Source: JAJTHC01 sp044348005 (GTDB lineage Bacteria; Cyanobacteriota; Vampirovibrionia; Vampirovibrionales; JAJTHC01). From it: a DNA stretch of 64,000 bases. Below, piece after piece: positions 25,823 through 33,781 of this stretch (positions within the stretch are counted from its first letter, which is position 1; the number at the start of each line of letters is the position of its first letter). The position numbers and the translations under genes were made by a program. The stretch covers positions 77,910-141,909 of the forward strand of contig JBIKTR010000005.1 of the NCBI GenBank assembly GCA_044348005.1. Direction: 5' to 3'. The notes under the pieces are model-generated. The model made no database searches. It worked only from the letters and a program-made list of their open reading frames with translations, and was not told where the DNA came from.

Positions 25823-26050
25823 GGCAGACGTCTCCTTTTGTTGTGGAACTGTTGTTATTATTTGGCGGATTCATTAACAAGTGACGCAGGGGGTGACGCT
25901 TAAGCCACAGGATGCTGTTGTACCTTTAATGGCATCTTGAAATTTAAGCAGTTGCGAAAACGCGTGTTCAACAAATATGCTATTCAATCAAGCTCCGCTT
26001 CCCTCACCTTAGCAAAAGCACTCGATTTCTGCAAGTAGTGACGCCCCAAG
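25823..26050. other. intergenic region, no gene seen
   Basis: About 230 bases between the membrane-protein start and the miniature element at 26051. It must hold the promoter of the minus-strand operon, but no box pair is convincing. Confidence 0.4.
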
Positions 26051-26185
26051 AGAGTGTTAATTTAGAATTTTTTGTTAGAATAGAGATCTTCATAGTGTTA
26101 AACAGATGAAACTACTGGTGTATTATTGCTTTAAGCACCCCAAAAAACTAGAGCAACTTAAAACATTCTTAAATTAACACTCCCT
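26051..26185. mobile_element. miniature inverted-repeat element (MITE-like)
   Basis: The left arm AGAGTGTTAATTTAGAAT (26051-26068) and right arm ATTCTTAAATTAACACTCCCT (split as 26165-26174 and 26175-26185) are inverted with one indel, enclosing about 96 bases. No transposase fits inside; the only frame is 23 codons (26106-26177). No clear target duplication. Probably a non-autonomous relic of an insertion sequence. Confidence 0.6.
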
Positions 26186-26218
26186 TAAAAAATGAGACGG
26201 TCGCTTTTTTAAAACGTC

Positions 26219-26650
26219 GTCAAAAATGGCTTAATTTTCGACCCACAAAAGTCTGTTTTCTGGCCACAAAAGTCCGATTTCTGGCCACGAAAGTCCGATT
26301 TCTGGCCACAAAAGTCCGATTTCTGGCCACGAAAGTCCGATTTCTGGCCACGAAAGTCCGATTTCTGGCCACGAAAGTCCGATTTCTGGCCACGAAAGTC
26401 CGATTTCTGGCCACGAAAGTCCGATTTCTGGCCACTAAAGTCCGATTTCTGGCCACGAAAGTCCGATTTCTGGCCACGAAAGTCCGATTTCTGGCCACGA
26501 AAGTCCGATTTCTGGCCACGAAAGTCCGATTTCTGGCCACAAAAGTGTAGAAAAAAATGAAACAAAGGGGGTGTTTTATCCGTTTTTCAAGGAGCCACTC
26601 TGTTTCAGTATGACTGATTTTTTGATCCTTTACCAGTGCGTAAACCCCAC
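26219..26650 (-). repeat. dispersed leader-array element, copy A (14 x 21 bp)
   Basis: Reading on the minus strand, a leader starts with GTGGGGTTTA (26650), contains CATACT (26612-26607) and AGAGTGGCT, and leads about 60 bases later into a tandem array (26546-26240). In the array TGGCCA recurs exactly every 21 bases fourteen times (26261 to 26534), plus one degenerate terminal unit. The unit is roughly TGGCCAGAAATCGGACTTTCG. TGGCCA-GAAA can pair with TTTC-G-TGGCCA, so each period can fold as a hairpin with a small loop. The tail reads AAAATTAAGCCATTTTTGAC. A second copy in the opposite orientation is at 38438. Long open frames through it only reflect the 21-base period. Confidence 0.9.
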
Positions 26651-26720
26651 TATGTTTATTGAACGCATTGCGCGTGTTTCGTGTAAAATAGAAACACAAG
26701 CCTAAAAGGATGATGCTTCT

Positions 26721-27389
26721 ATGCCTAAATCACAGAAACCCTTGCTCGGTATTGGTGCCGCAAATGCCGTTTCCTTATTTCGCAACGCCCTGTGTTTTGT
26801 GGCGGTGAGCCTGCTGTTTAGTACGCAGGCCAGTGACTACACGCTGGCGTTTATAATGACCGTGGCCATTATTTGGATGGACGGGCTAGACGGTTTCCTC
26901 GCACGCTCACTCGGCGAAAGCTCGCCTGTAGGGGCGGTTGTGGACATTTTAAGCGATCGCGTGGTGGAACAGATCTACTGGGTGAGCTTTGCCGTCTTCG
27001 GCTGGATCCCCCTATGGATGCCGTTATTGGTGATTACGCGCGGGGTGTGGGTGGACGGTCTTCGCAGTTTCGCCCTGCAAAAGGGCTGCACCGCCTTTGG
27101 CGAAAGTTCTATGATGAAAAGCTGGTGGGGCGTTTTATTAACGAGCTCTCGCTTTAGCCGTTGGACGTATGCGGTGACCAAAGCCGTCGCCTTTGCCTTT
27201 ATGATTCTCGCGCATCAGCCTAAAGGCGTCGACAACTGGAGCCTTCAATGGGCGTGGATTCCCCAAGTCGCCCAGTATTCCGCGTGGATTGCGGTGATTT
27301 TCTGCGTGATTCGAGGCATCCCCGTGTTGATTGAAAGTCGTCGCTATTTTAGTGAAGATTTGCCTAGTCCAACGGGTAACACCCCATGA
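26721..27389 (+). CDS. CDP-alcohol phosphatidyltransferase (PgsA-like)
   Basis: A 222-residue membrane enzyme with the complete CDP-alcohol phosphatidyltransferase motif D-x2-D-G-x2-A-R-x8-G-x3-D-x3-D (from DGLDGFLAR at about residue 54 to DILSDR at about 79). It transfers a phosphatidyl group from CDP-diacylglycerol to an alcohol. PgsA (glycerol phosphate) is likeliest, though other acceptors cannot be excluded. Five or six membrane helices are visible. It starts an operon: the next gene overlaps by four bases. The 21-bp array element lies just upstream, divergently oriented. Confidence 0.87.
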   Translation: MPKSQKPLLGIGAANAVSLFRNALCFVAVSLLFSTQASDYTLAFIMTVAIIWMDGLDGFLARSLGESSPVGAVVDILSDRVVEQIYWVSFAVFGWIPLWMPLLVITRGVWVDGLRSFALQKGCTAFGESSMMKSWWGVLLTSSRFSRWTYAVTKAVAFAFMILAHQPKGVDNWSLQWAWIPQVAQYSAWIAVIFCVIRGIPVLIESRRYFSEDLPSPTGNTP

Positions 27390-28795
27390 CCCCATCACCA
27401 AAAGCCGTTTCAGATCAAGGCACCGTCGACTTTTTCACCAACCCCAAGCAAATTGGCACCATCGGTTTGGCCCTGAGTTTTGCCGCCGCTTGGTTTGGGG
27501 CCACTTCAACCAAGGCCATTATGGATGGCTACTGGAAAAACGGACTCAGCGCCTTATGGATGATTGCCATTCCTTCTACATTAACCATGTTGCTCGTGGC
27601 GTTATTCGTCGGCAAACGGGTGCAAGCCTTGCCGTACATGAGCCAACCTGAAGCGGTGGAACACGCCTTTGGCAAACGGGGACGCCTGTTTTTGGCGTGG
27701 GTGATTATTATTGCGTCTACCACCACGGTGGCGTCTCAATTGGTGGCCAGTCGTCAGTTGTTGACGGCTTTACTGGGTGAATGGGGCACACCCCTTTTAC
27801 TTTCGCTTTATGGTATAGTGATTTTATATAGTTTACTAGGTGGCTTTTTTGCGGTGGCCTTTACTGATACCTTGCAATGTATTTTAATGATTGTGGCCTT
27901 AAGTAGTTTGGCAGGCTTTGTGGCATGGCAGGGGTGGCATCACGCCGAAGCCTTCCAACACGCCTGGATGCACCCTCAAAATGGAGCCGACGCCTACTGG
28001 ACGCTGTTGCCTGAACCCGCGTATGCCTTGGTATTAACCGCCGTATTCGCCCTAGCGTGGATGATTGCCCCTGAAATGTGGCAACGCATGAAGGCGTGTA
28101 AATCCCCTGAACAAGCGACTCGCGTGAGCTTTTGGTCTATGGGCTTTATTGTGCTACTGTGTGCGGTGGTGGCGTGGATTGGGCTTTCGGCTCAAGGGGT
28201 ATTTGAAGCCTTGGGCTTTATTGCGCCTGCGGGGCAGGCCAATGTCTTTTTATGGATGACCCAACAACTGCCTTCTGTGGGGTGGCAAACCCTTATTATT
28301 GTGGGGTTTTTGTCTGCGGTCACTTCTACGATGGACAGCGCCATGAACGTGGCGTCACAATCCTTGGTGTATGACGTGGTGCAACGCTTTATTGCCCCTT
28401 CCGCCACGTGGATGCAACTGCGTTGGGTGAATTATGTGTTTCTCCCGATTCAAGCGGTGGTGGCGGTGTTGATTGCCTTTCGCTTTAACGATATTATTAA
28501 AGTCTTGTGGTTGTCGGCGGATGTGTATGCGTCCACCATGTTGGTGCCAGTGTTGGCGATTTTATTTACACCTAAACCGCACAAGCAAGCGGGGCAATGG
28601 GCCATGTGGGTGGGCTTTTTCTGCATTTTACTGACCACGTTGAAGCAGTATACCCCCTTACCCCTCGATTTTTTACCCGATTGGCCTTTTTCAACCCTGT
28701 ACAGCATGAGCTTTGCGGGTTTGACCTATCTAGGCCTTAGCCGATTCAACACTCTGCCCCGCTTTAAAATTGTGGCGAAGGAGGAGCTCACATGA
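27386..28795 (+). CDS. sodium:solute symporter (SSS family)
   Basis: A 469-residue inner-membrane transporter with about 13 helices. The family signature GG-x2-AV-x2-TD-x2-Q-x3-M is intact at residues 152-168 (GGFFAVAFTDTLQCILM). The C-terminal half carries STMDSAMNVASQSLVYDVVQ, typical of the sodium-binding region. It would import a small organic solute with Na+; the solute cannot be named from sequence. Overlaps both neighbours by four bases (ATGA), indicating coupled translation with the phosphatidyltransferase and lpxK. Confidence 0.88.
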   Translation: MTPSPKAVSDQGTVDFFTNPKQIGTIGLALSFAAAWFGATSTKAIMDGYWKNGLSALWMIAIPSTLTMLLVALFVGKRVQALPYMSQPEAVEHAFGKRGRLFLAWVIIIASTTTVASQLVASRQLLTALLGEWGTPLLLSLYGIVILYSLLGGFFAVAFTDTLQCILMIVALSSLAGFVAWQGWHHAEAFQHAWMHPQNGADAYWTLLPEPAYALVLTAVFALAWMIAPEMWQRMKACKSPEQATRVSFWSMGFIVLLCAVVAWIGLSAQGVFEALGFIAPAGQANVFLWMTQQLPSVGWQTLIIVGFLSAVTSTMDSAMNVASQSLVYDVVQRFIAPSATWMQLRWVNYVFLPIQAVVAVLIAFRFNDIIKVLWLSADVYASTMLVPVLAILFTPKPHKQAGQWAMWVGFFCILLTTLKQYTPLPLDFLPDWPFSTLYSMSFAGLTYLGLSRFNTLPRFKIVAKEELT

Positions 28796-29976
28796 ATCTC
28801 GCGTCTTCCTTAACACAAGCGATTCATCGCTTGCATTACACCCGCCCCACGCCCTTGTGGTGGTGGATGTTGATGATACTGCCGACAATAGTGTATCGCA
28901 TGGGTGTTGCGTTGCGTCAATGGTCGTATCAAGTGCGGTTGAAGAAAAACGTGTACCTGCCTGTGCCTGTGATTAGTGTGGGCAATTTAACGACAGGCGG
29001 TACGGGCAAAACCCCTATGACGGTGGCGATTGCCCATTACTTGCACCATGAACTCAAGCTCAACGTGGGGATTTTAAGCCGTGGCTACGGGGCCACTGAA
29101 CCGCAAACTTACGCACGGGCCGAAAATCCCGACTACGGCGATGAAGCCTTTATGATTCAAAACGCCTGCCCCTTTGCCACGGTTATTGTGGGACGCAAAC
29201 GCTGTGAAAATGCCTTGCGTTTGATTAAGGAAAGTCCCATTGAAGTACTGGTGCTGGATGACGGCTTTCAATACCTCCCCTTGGCGCGTGATTTAAACGT
29301 GTTGTTGGTTGATGAAACCGCTCGATTGGGCAATGGGCATATTTTGCCCTTAGGCCCCTTGAGAGAGCCCTTAGCGTCTTTACGCCGTGCGGACAGCCTA
29401 CTGATGACGCGCAGTTGTAACGCGTCAAGCTTGGATTATTTAAACGCCTTGATTCGTAAAAGCAAGGCCCGTAAAACGCACCCTGATCTTGTGGCGCAAC
29501 ACCTTACAGGCGTTACCCCCTTGTTGGATTCTACCCGCACAGAAGCCCTAGATTATTTAAAAGCGCGTAAGGCTCTGTTGTTTACAGGCATTGGCAATCC
29601 GCAACAATTTATGGACGGCGTCAAGGCCACCGAAGTCACGTTGCTTGCCACCCTGATTCTGGCGGATCATGAAGCCCTTGAAGGCTATGCGCTTGAACAA
29701 TTACAGCACTTGTGGCGCAAGTTCGAAAAACCCATGATTCTTTGTACGCATAAGGACGCCGTGAAGCTTAACCTGCAGGCTCTAGGCGATTTGGCGGAAT
29801 CCATTCACATTGTGGAATTTGAACTACTTTTGCCAGAAGGGTTCAAGCAACTCATTAAACGCTTTGTGGGGTTGGGCGAACGTCAAGGCCCTGTGCAGTT
29901 AGAAACGCCTTTGCCGTCCTCTTCTTTAAATGCCCCTGCCTTAACGCCTGCGGTTGGCCCCGCCATGGGTGAATAG
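28792..29976 (+). CDS. lpxK: tetraacyldisaccharide 4'-kinase LpxK
   Basis: 394 residues. It phosphorylates the 4' position of the lipid A precursor at the cytoplasmic face of the inner membrane. The N-terminal amphipathic/membrane helix (about 22-40, PLWWWMLMILPTIVYR) is followed by PVPVISVGNLTTGGTGKTPM with Walker A at 69-74, then VLVLDDGFQYLPLARDLNVLLVD near 150-170 and GIGNPQQF near 265, all family signatures. The tail (about 370-394) is Pro/Ala/Ser-rich. It shows that the organism makes lipid A-type LPS. Confidence 0.95.
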   Translation: MNLASSLTQAIHRLHYTRPTPLWWWMLMILPTIVYRMGVALRQWSYQVRLKKNVYLPVPVISVGNLTTGGTGKTPMTVAIAHYLHHELKLNVGILSRGYGATEPQTYARAENPDYGDEAFMIQNACPFATVIVGRKRCENALRLIKESPIEVLVLDDGFQYLPLARDLNVLLVDETARLGNGHILPLGPLREPLASLRRADSLLMTRSCNASSLDYLNALIRKSKARKTHPDLVAQHLTGVTPLLDSTRTEALDYLKARKALLFTGIGNPQQFMDGVKATEVTLLATLILADHEALEGYALEQLQHLWRKFEKPMILCTHKDAVKLNLQALGDLAESIHIVEFELLLPEGFKQLIKRFVGLGERQGPVQLETPLPSSSLNAPALTPAVGPAMGE

Positions 29977-29980
29977 TACC

Positions 29981-31204
29981 ATGTGGGGCCAGTGGTTAAA
30001 AAGCAAATGGCTAAAAAGTATCTCTGTAAAGGCCGTATTGAAGCGTCCAAAGGCCATTGCGTGGGCTTCTGTTCAGCGTGTGTTGGTCATTCGCCACCGT
30101 TTTATTGGGGATACCGTCTTACTCGAGCCCTTTTTACGCGCGTTACGGCACGCTTTACCCAGCACCGCGGTGATTGATGTGTTGGTGAGCAAAGGATCGG
30201 GTGAGTTGTTGGAAGGGCATCCTGCGGTGGATGAGCTGGTGTATTTTGAGTCCGCCAAACAGGTTTTGCCACATCTGAAAGCCAAGTCTTACGATGCGTG
30301 CTTTGTCTTGAAACGCTCGTGGTCTTCGGTGTGGTTAGCCATAAAAGCAGGCATTCCTTGGCGAATTGGCTTTGACACGGAAGAGCGTGGGGGACTCTTG
30401 ACGCATCCGATACCCTATCGTGAAGGCATCCATGAGGCGGAAAGCTTTATGGATGCACTTTGCGTTCTTACTCCCTCTCCCTTAGGGAGAGGGACTCACA
30501 ATGCCCACCCTACATCCTGTTTCCCTCATCCTAACCTTCTCCCTAAGGGAGAAGGGACAAATCCAAATAGAGCCGTCTCAGTCGGAAATTGGTCGTATTT
30601 GACGGAGACTAATCCCTTGCCTGAAGACTGGCAAGAACGCCTCAATCAGTACAAAGCCGAAGGGCGCCGATGCGTTTTGTGGCACGCCGTGGCGTCTAAC
30701 TCCGCAAAAGCGTGGCCTACGCAAGCGTGGCACGCCTTTTTTGACTTGATCAACAACGCACAGGGCGAACTGCCGCCCTTGGCCTTTTTTTGTATTGGTA
30801 GTCCCGCTGAAAAAGCCTATTATCAAGCGTTTGACGCGCACTTTTCGACTCAAATGCCCTTACACATTGCTTGTGGGGAATTAAGCTTGGCCCAAGGCAT
30901 GAGCTTGCTTCATCAGCTTGACGCCACCTTCGGCATTGATTCAGGGCCATTGCACATGGCAGGTACTGCTGGGCACCCCATTCTAGCGCTGTTTGGCCCG
31001 ACCGATCCACAGCGTTGGAAGCCGTTGTCTAAGGCGTCGGTGCAGGTGTTGCAAGCGGGGTTGCCGTGCCAACCCTGCCAGCTCAAGATCACTTGTGAAT
31101 TTGAACAACGGTGTTTGACGCATCTTTCGCCTGAACGGGTGTTTGACGCCTTTCTGCGTTTGTTGAATGACGTGGACGCACGTCAAGGAGGGGCCCATGT
31201 TTAA
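29981..31204 (+). CDS. GT9 heptosyltransferase-like glycosyltransferase
   Basis: About 407 residues from the ATG at 29981; an in-frame TTG at 29954 would overlap lpxK. This is a glycosyltransferase family 9 enzyme, the class that adds heptose to the LPS inner core. RVLVIRHRFIGDTVLLEPFL at the N-terminus and GIDSGPLHMAGTAGHPILALFGPTDP near the C-terminus are diagnostic. Residues about 164-193 (SPLGRGTHNAHP... to LLPKGEGTNP) are foreign to the family: they are encoded by two palindromic repeats inserted in frame. Activity may still be retained because the insertion lies between the two domains. Follows lpxK; overlaps mutS2 by eight bases. Confidence 0.88.
   Translation: MWGQWLKSKWLKSISVKAVLKRPKAIAWASVQRVLVIRHRFIGDTVLLEPFLRALRHALPSTAVIDVLVSKGSGELLEGHPAVDELVYFESAKQVLPHLKAKSYDACFVLKRSWSSVWLAIKAGIPWRIGFDTEERGGLLTHPIPYREGIHEAESFMDALCVLTPSPLGRGTHNAHPTSCFPHPNLLPKGEGTNPNRAVSVGNWSYLTETNPLPEDWQERLNQYKAEGRRCVLWHAVASNSAKAWPTQAWHAFFDLINNAQGELPPLAFFCIGSPAEKAYYQAFDAHFSTQMPLHIACGELSLAQGMSLLHQLDATFGIDSGPLHMAGTAGHPILALFGPTDPQRWKPLSKASVQVLQAGLPCQPCQLKITCEFEQRCLTHLSPERVFDAFLRLLNDVDARQGGAHV
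30473..30555 (+). repeat. paired palindromic repeats inserted in a coding region
   Basis: CCCTCTCCC-TTA-GGGAGAGGG (30473-30493) and CCTTCTCCC-TAA-GGGAGAAGG (30535-30555) bracket about 41 bases. Frame is kept and no stop is introduced. Same family as the clusters at 15278 and 32258. Confidence 0.9.
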
Positions 31205-33755
31205 TCTTCATCCCAACGATCCGCTTTACAAAGACGCCCTCAAAAGCCTTGACGTCTTAGAATGGCCTCGGCTTATGGCAGAAGTTTTCGCCCGTTGCCC
31301 CAGTGTTTATGGTGAAAAGGCTTGGCACACACGCCCCTTTTTAGACGCGGTAGAAGACCTTCAACGGCATCAACATGAAGTGGGGGCCTTGGCTCAACTC
31401 CTTCAACGCTTTGGGGAATCCACGCATCAAAACAGGGGGCGCTTTCGTGATGCCTTGCCCGCGCTGGAGTCCCTTACGAAAGGGGCGATTCTGGGCTTGG
31501 CAGATTGGGTGGATGTGTTGCACGGCTTGCATCACGGTAGGCATTCTATGAATCATGTGCTGAAGTTTCGCGGACAGCTCAACGCGCAGTCCAACGTCTT
31601 TTCGTGGCTTGAAGGCGTCCCAAGCCCTGTAGGGTGGTGGACGTTTTTAGATCAAAAACTCGCCCCTGAAGGCGACCTTCGAGACACTGCTTCCCCTGAA
31701 CTGGCTCAGCTCAAAAAGCGAGCCTCTGCTCAAGAACAGGAAATTCAAAGTACGCTGAAACAACTCTTAAGCAGTCCCACCATTGTAAAAGCCTTGCAAG
31801 AACCCATTATCGTGCAACGCAACGGCCGCTACGTCCTGCCTGTCAATGTGTTCTACAAAACCAGCGTCCCCGGTATTGTGCAAGACGTTTCTGCCAGTGG
31901 TTCCACCGTGTTTATTGAACCCAAACGCGTGGTGGAACTCTCCAATCGCTTGCAAGAAACGCATCAACGCATCGAAAAGGAAAAATCGCGTATTTTAAAA
32001 GAAATGAGCGAAATCCTCGCTCCTGATGCTGAAGGACTCGTCACCTTTTTTCAGGCGCTTGAAGCCCTTGAACGGCAATGGGCGGCCGCTCGTTTGGCGA
32101 AAGACTTGGACGCCCAAGCCATCCGCGTGGTGGACGCCCAAGCCCCTCACCTGCGCTTGAAGAATCTGAAGCATCCGTTGTTGTGCTTGCAAGAAGGCAA
32201 GCACGCCATTATCGCCAATACCGTGACGCTGGGGGACTTTGAAGTCCCTCACCCTAGCCCTCTCCCTAAGGGAGAGGGGACAGAGCAGAATGACACGTCT
32301 GCTCGATGTATGGTGATTACAGGCCCCAACACAGGCGGAAAAACGGTGCTACTCAAAAGCGTGGGCTTGGCCGTTTTGATGCTTCAAGCTGGCCTACTGC
32401 CCGTGGTGGAAGAAGGCTCTTCAATGAGCCTGTTTACCCGCGTGCTGGCGGATATTGGCGATTCTCAAAGTTTGCAACACAATTTGTCTACCTTTTCAGG
32501 GCAAATGAGTCGACTGGCGCGTTTTGCTCAAGCATCTGTTTCACTTGAACAGTCGCTTATTTTAATTGATGAAATCGCCGCAGGCACAGACCCCATTGAA
32601 GGCAGCGCCTTGGCCCAAGCGCTTTTAAAACGCTTTTATGACAAGGGCGCCATGATTATGGTGACCACACACCTAGGGGTATTGAAGCAAGAAGCGCATC
32701 GTCAAGCGGGCTATGTCAATGCATCGGTGGCGTTTGATGTTGAGCGCTTGGCCCCGACGTTTCGGCTACTCATCGGTGTACCGGGGGCGTCTAACGCACT
32801 GGCCATTGCAGAACGTTTGGGCTTGGATCACGCCCTAATTGAAGAAGCCCTGCTGTACATGGGTCAAGTGCAACGCGACTCTTCAAGCTTGTTGAGCGCC
32901 TTAGAACAAGAACGGCTCGCCAGTGAAGAAACCCACCTTGAACTTCAACAGCTTAAAGACGCGTTAGAACAGCGTCAAGCGGATTTTAAAGCCGAACAAC
33001 AAGCCTTTCGTGAAAAGAAAAAGCAATTACTCAGCGATTACCAAGCCCAATTCAAAGCCCGTTTAAGAGAAGTAGACGAAGAAGCCAAACGCCTGAAAAA
33101 AAATCTCAAAAAAGCGGAAGAATCGCCGAAGTCTCTCGCCTTTGCTCAACAACGGATTTTGCGTTTAACCCAAAAAGTCGATGCACACTTTGAAGCGGAA
33201 CTCACCCCCCTGAATGTCGAAATACAGGCCCATGAACCTGAAAAACCGCGCCACACCTTTGAAATCGGGCAGGACGTTAAACACCCCAAACTAGCGGGCA
33301 AGTCTCACATCGTGGCGCTTTCTAGCGACGGCAAAAAAGTCACGCTTGTAAACGGCACGATTCACTTGGTGGTAAAAGCCAGTGAAGTCGAACCCTTGGG
33401 CTTGAATCCTGACGCGATTAAGGCGATTAAAAAGGCGGAACATCGTAAGTTATTGCACCGTATTCATCAGCAACAGGCGCCACTGGGCCAACCTGCTTTT
33501 CAAGGGACTTTTTCACTCGAATGTAATGTGCGGGGCAAGCGAACCGTTGAAGCATTGGAAGAGGTGCAAGCGTTTTTAGACAACGCCCATCGGGTGGGGT
33601 TGAATACGGTGGGCATCGTTCACGGGCAAGGCACAGGGGCGTTGAAAAAAGCGGTCAGGGACTATCTCAAAACATGCCCTTTTGTGAAGGACTTTTACCC
33701 TGAACAGGCTCACTTGGGTGGCGACGGCAAAACCATTGTGGAAATGAAAGAATAG
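31197..33755 (+). CDS. mutS2: MutS2 DNA/ribosome-acting ATPase
   Basis: 852 residues from the ATG at 31197, which has AAGGAGG at 31185-31191; a longer frame from 31167 is unsupported. MutS2 acts on branched DNA and limits recombination, and in some bacteria splits collided ribosomes. Walker A GPNTGGKT is at 376-383, Walker B is ILIDEIAAGTDP, a long coiled coil spans about 550-650, and a C-terminal Smr nuclease domain starts near 775 (ECNVRGKRTVEAL, VHGQGTGALKKAV). The usual LDxR of Smr is altered to ECNVRG, so nuclease activity is uncertain. A palindromic repeat adds about 13 residues (350-362) just before Walker A. Last gene of the operon. Confidence 0.95.
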   Translation: MFNLHPNDPLYKDALKSLDVLEWPRLMAEVFARCPSVYGEKAWHTRPFLDAVEDLQRHQHEVGALAQLLQRFGESTHQNRGRFRDALPALESLTKGAILGLADWVDVLHGLHHGRHSMNHVLKFRGQLNAQSNVFSWLEGVPSPVGWWTFLDQKLAPEGDLRDTASPELAQLKKRASAQEQEIQSTLKQLLSSPTIVKALQEPIIVQRNGRYVLPVNVFYKTSVPGIVQDVSASGSTVFIEPKRVVELSNRLQETHQRIEKEKSRILKEMSEILAPDAEGLVTFFQALEALERQWAAARLAKDLDAQAIRVVDAQAPHLRLKNLKHPLLCLQEGKHAIIANTVTLGDFEVPHPSPLPKGEGTEQNDTSARCMVITGPNTGGKTVLLKSVGLAVLMLQAGLLPVVEEGSSMSLFTRVLADIGDSQSLQHNLSTFSGQMSRLARFAQASVSLEQSLILIDEIAAGTDPIEGSALAQALLKRFYDKGAMIMVTTHLGVLKQEAHRQAGYVNASVAFDVERLAPTFRLLIGVPGASNALAIAERLGLDHALIEEALLYMGQVQRDSSSLLSALEQERLASEETHLELQQLKDALEQRQADFKAEQQAFREKKKQLLSDYQAQFKARLREVDEEAKRLKKNLKKAEESPKSLAFAQQRILRLTQKVDAHFEAELTPLNVEIQAHEPEKPRHTFEIGQDVKHPKLAGKSHIVALSSDGKKVTLVNGTIHLVVKASEVEPLGLNPDAIKAIKKAEHRKLLHRIHQQQAPLGQPAFQGTFSLECNVRGKRTVEALEEVQAFLDNAHRVGLNTVGIVHGQGTGALKKAVRDYLKTCPFVKDFYPEQAHLGGDGKTIVEMKE
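32258..32278 (+). repeat. palindromic repeat inserted in mutS2
   Basis: CCCTCTCCC-TAA-GGGAGAGGG in frame, coding PSPLPKGEG. Same core as at 15322 and 30473. Confidence 0.9.
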
Positions 33756-33781
33756 GGTAAACCACCTTCATAGGCGAAAAT

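Noticed and set aside
25823..25900. FMN riboswitch ahead of the ribF-containing operon
   Set aside because: None of the conserved RFN-element segments are visible here or before the reductase at 5364.
26240..26546. CRISPR array
   Set aside because: The 21-bp units are contiguous with no unique spacers, and no cas genes are present in the window.
26209..26699. Open frames of 118-159 codons with heptapeptide repeats (GQKSDFR / FVARNRT)
   Set aside because: They exist in several frames only because the 21-base unit has no stops. No ribosome site is seen, and the related leader in copy B carries an indel and stops.
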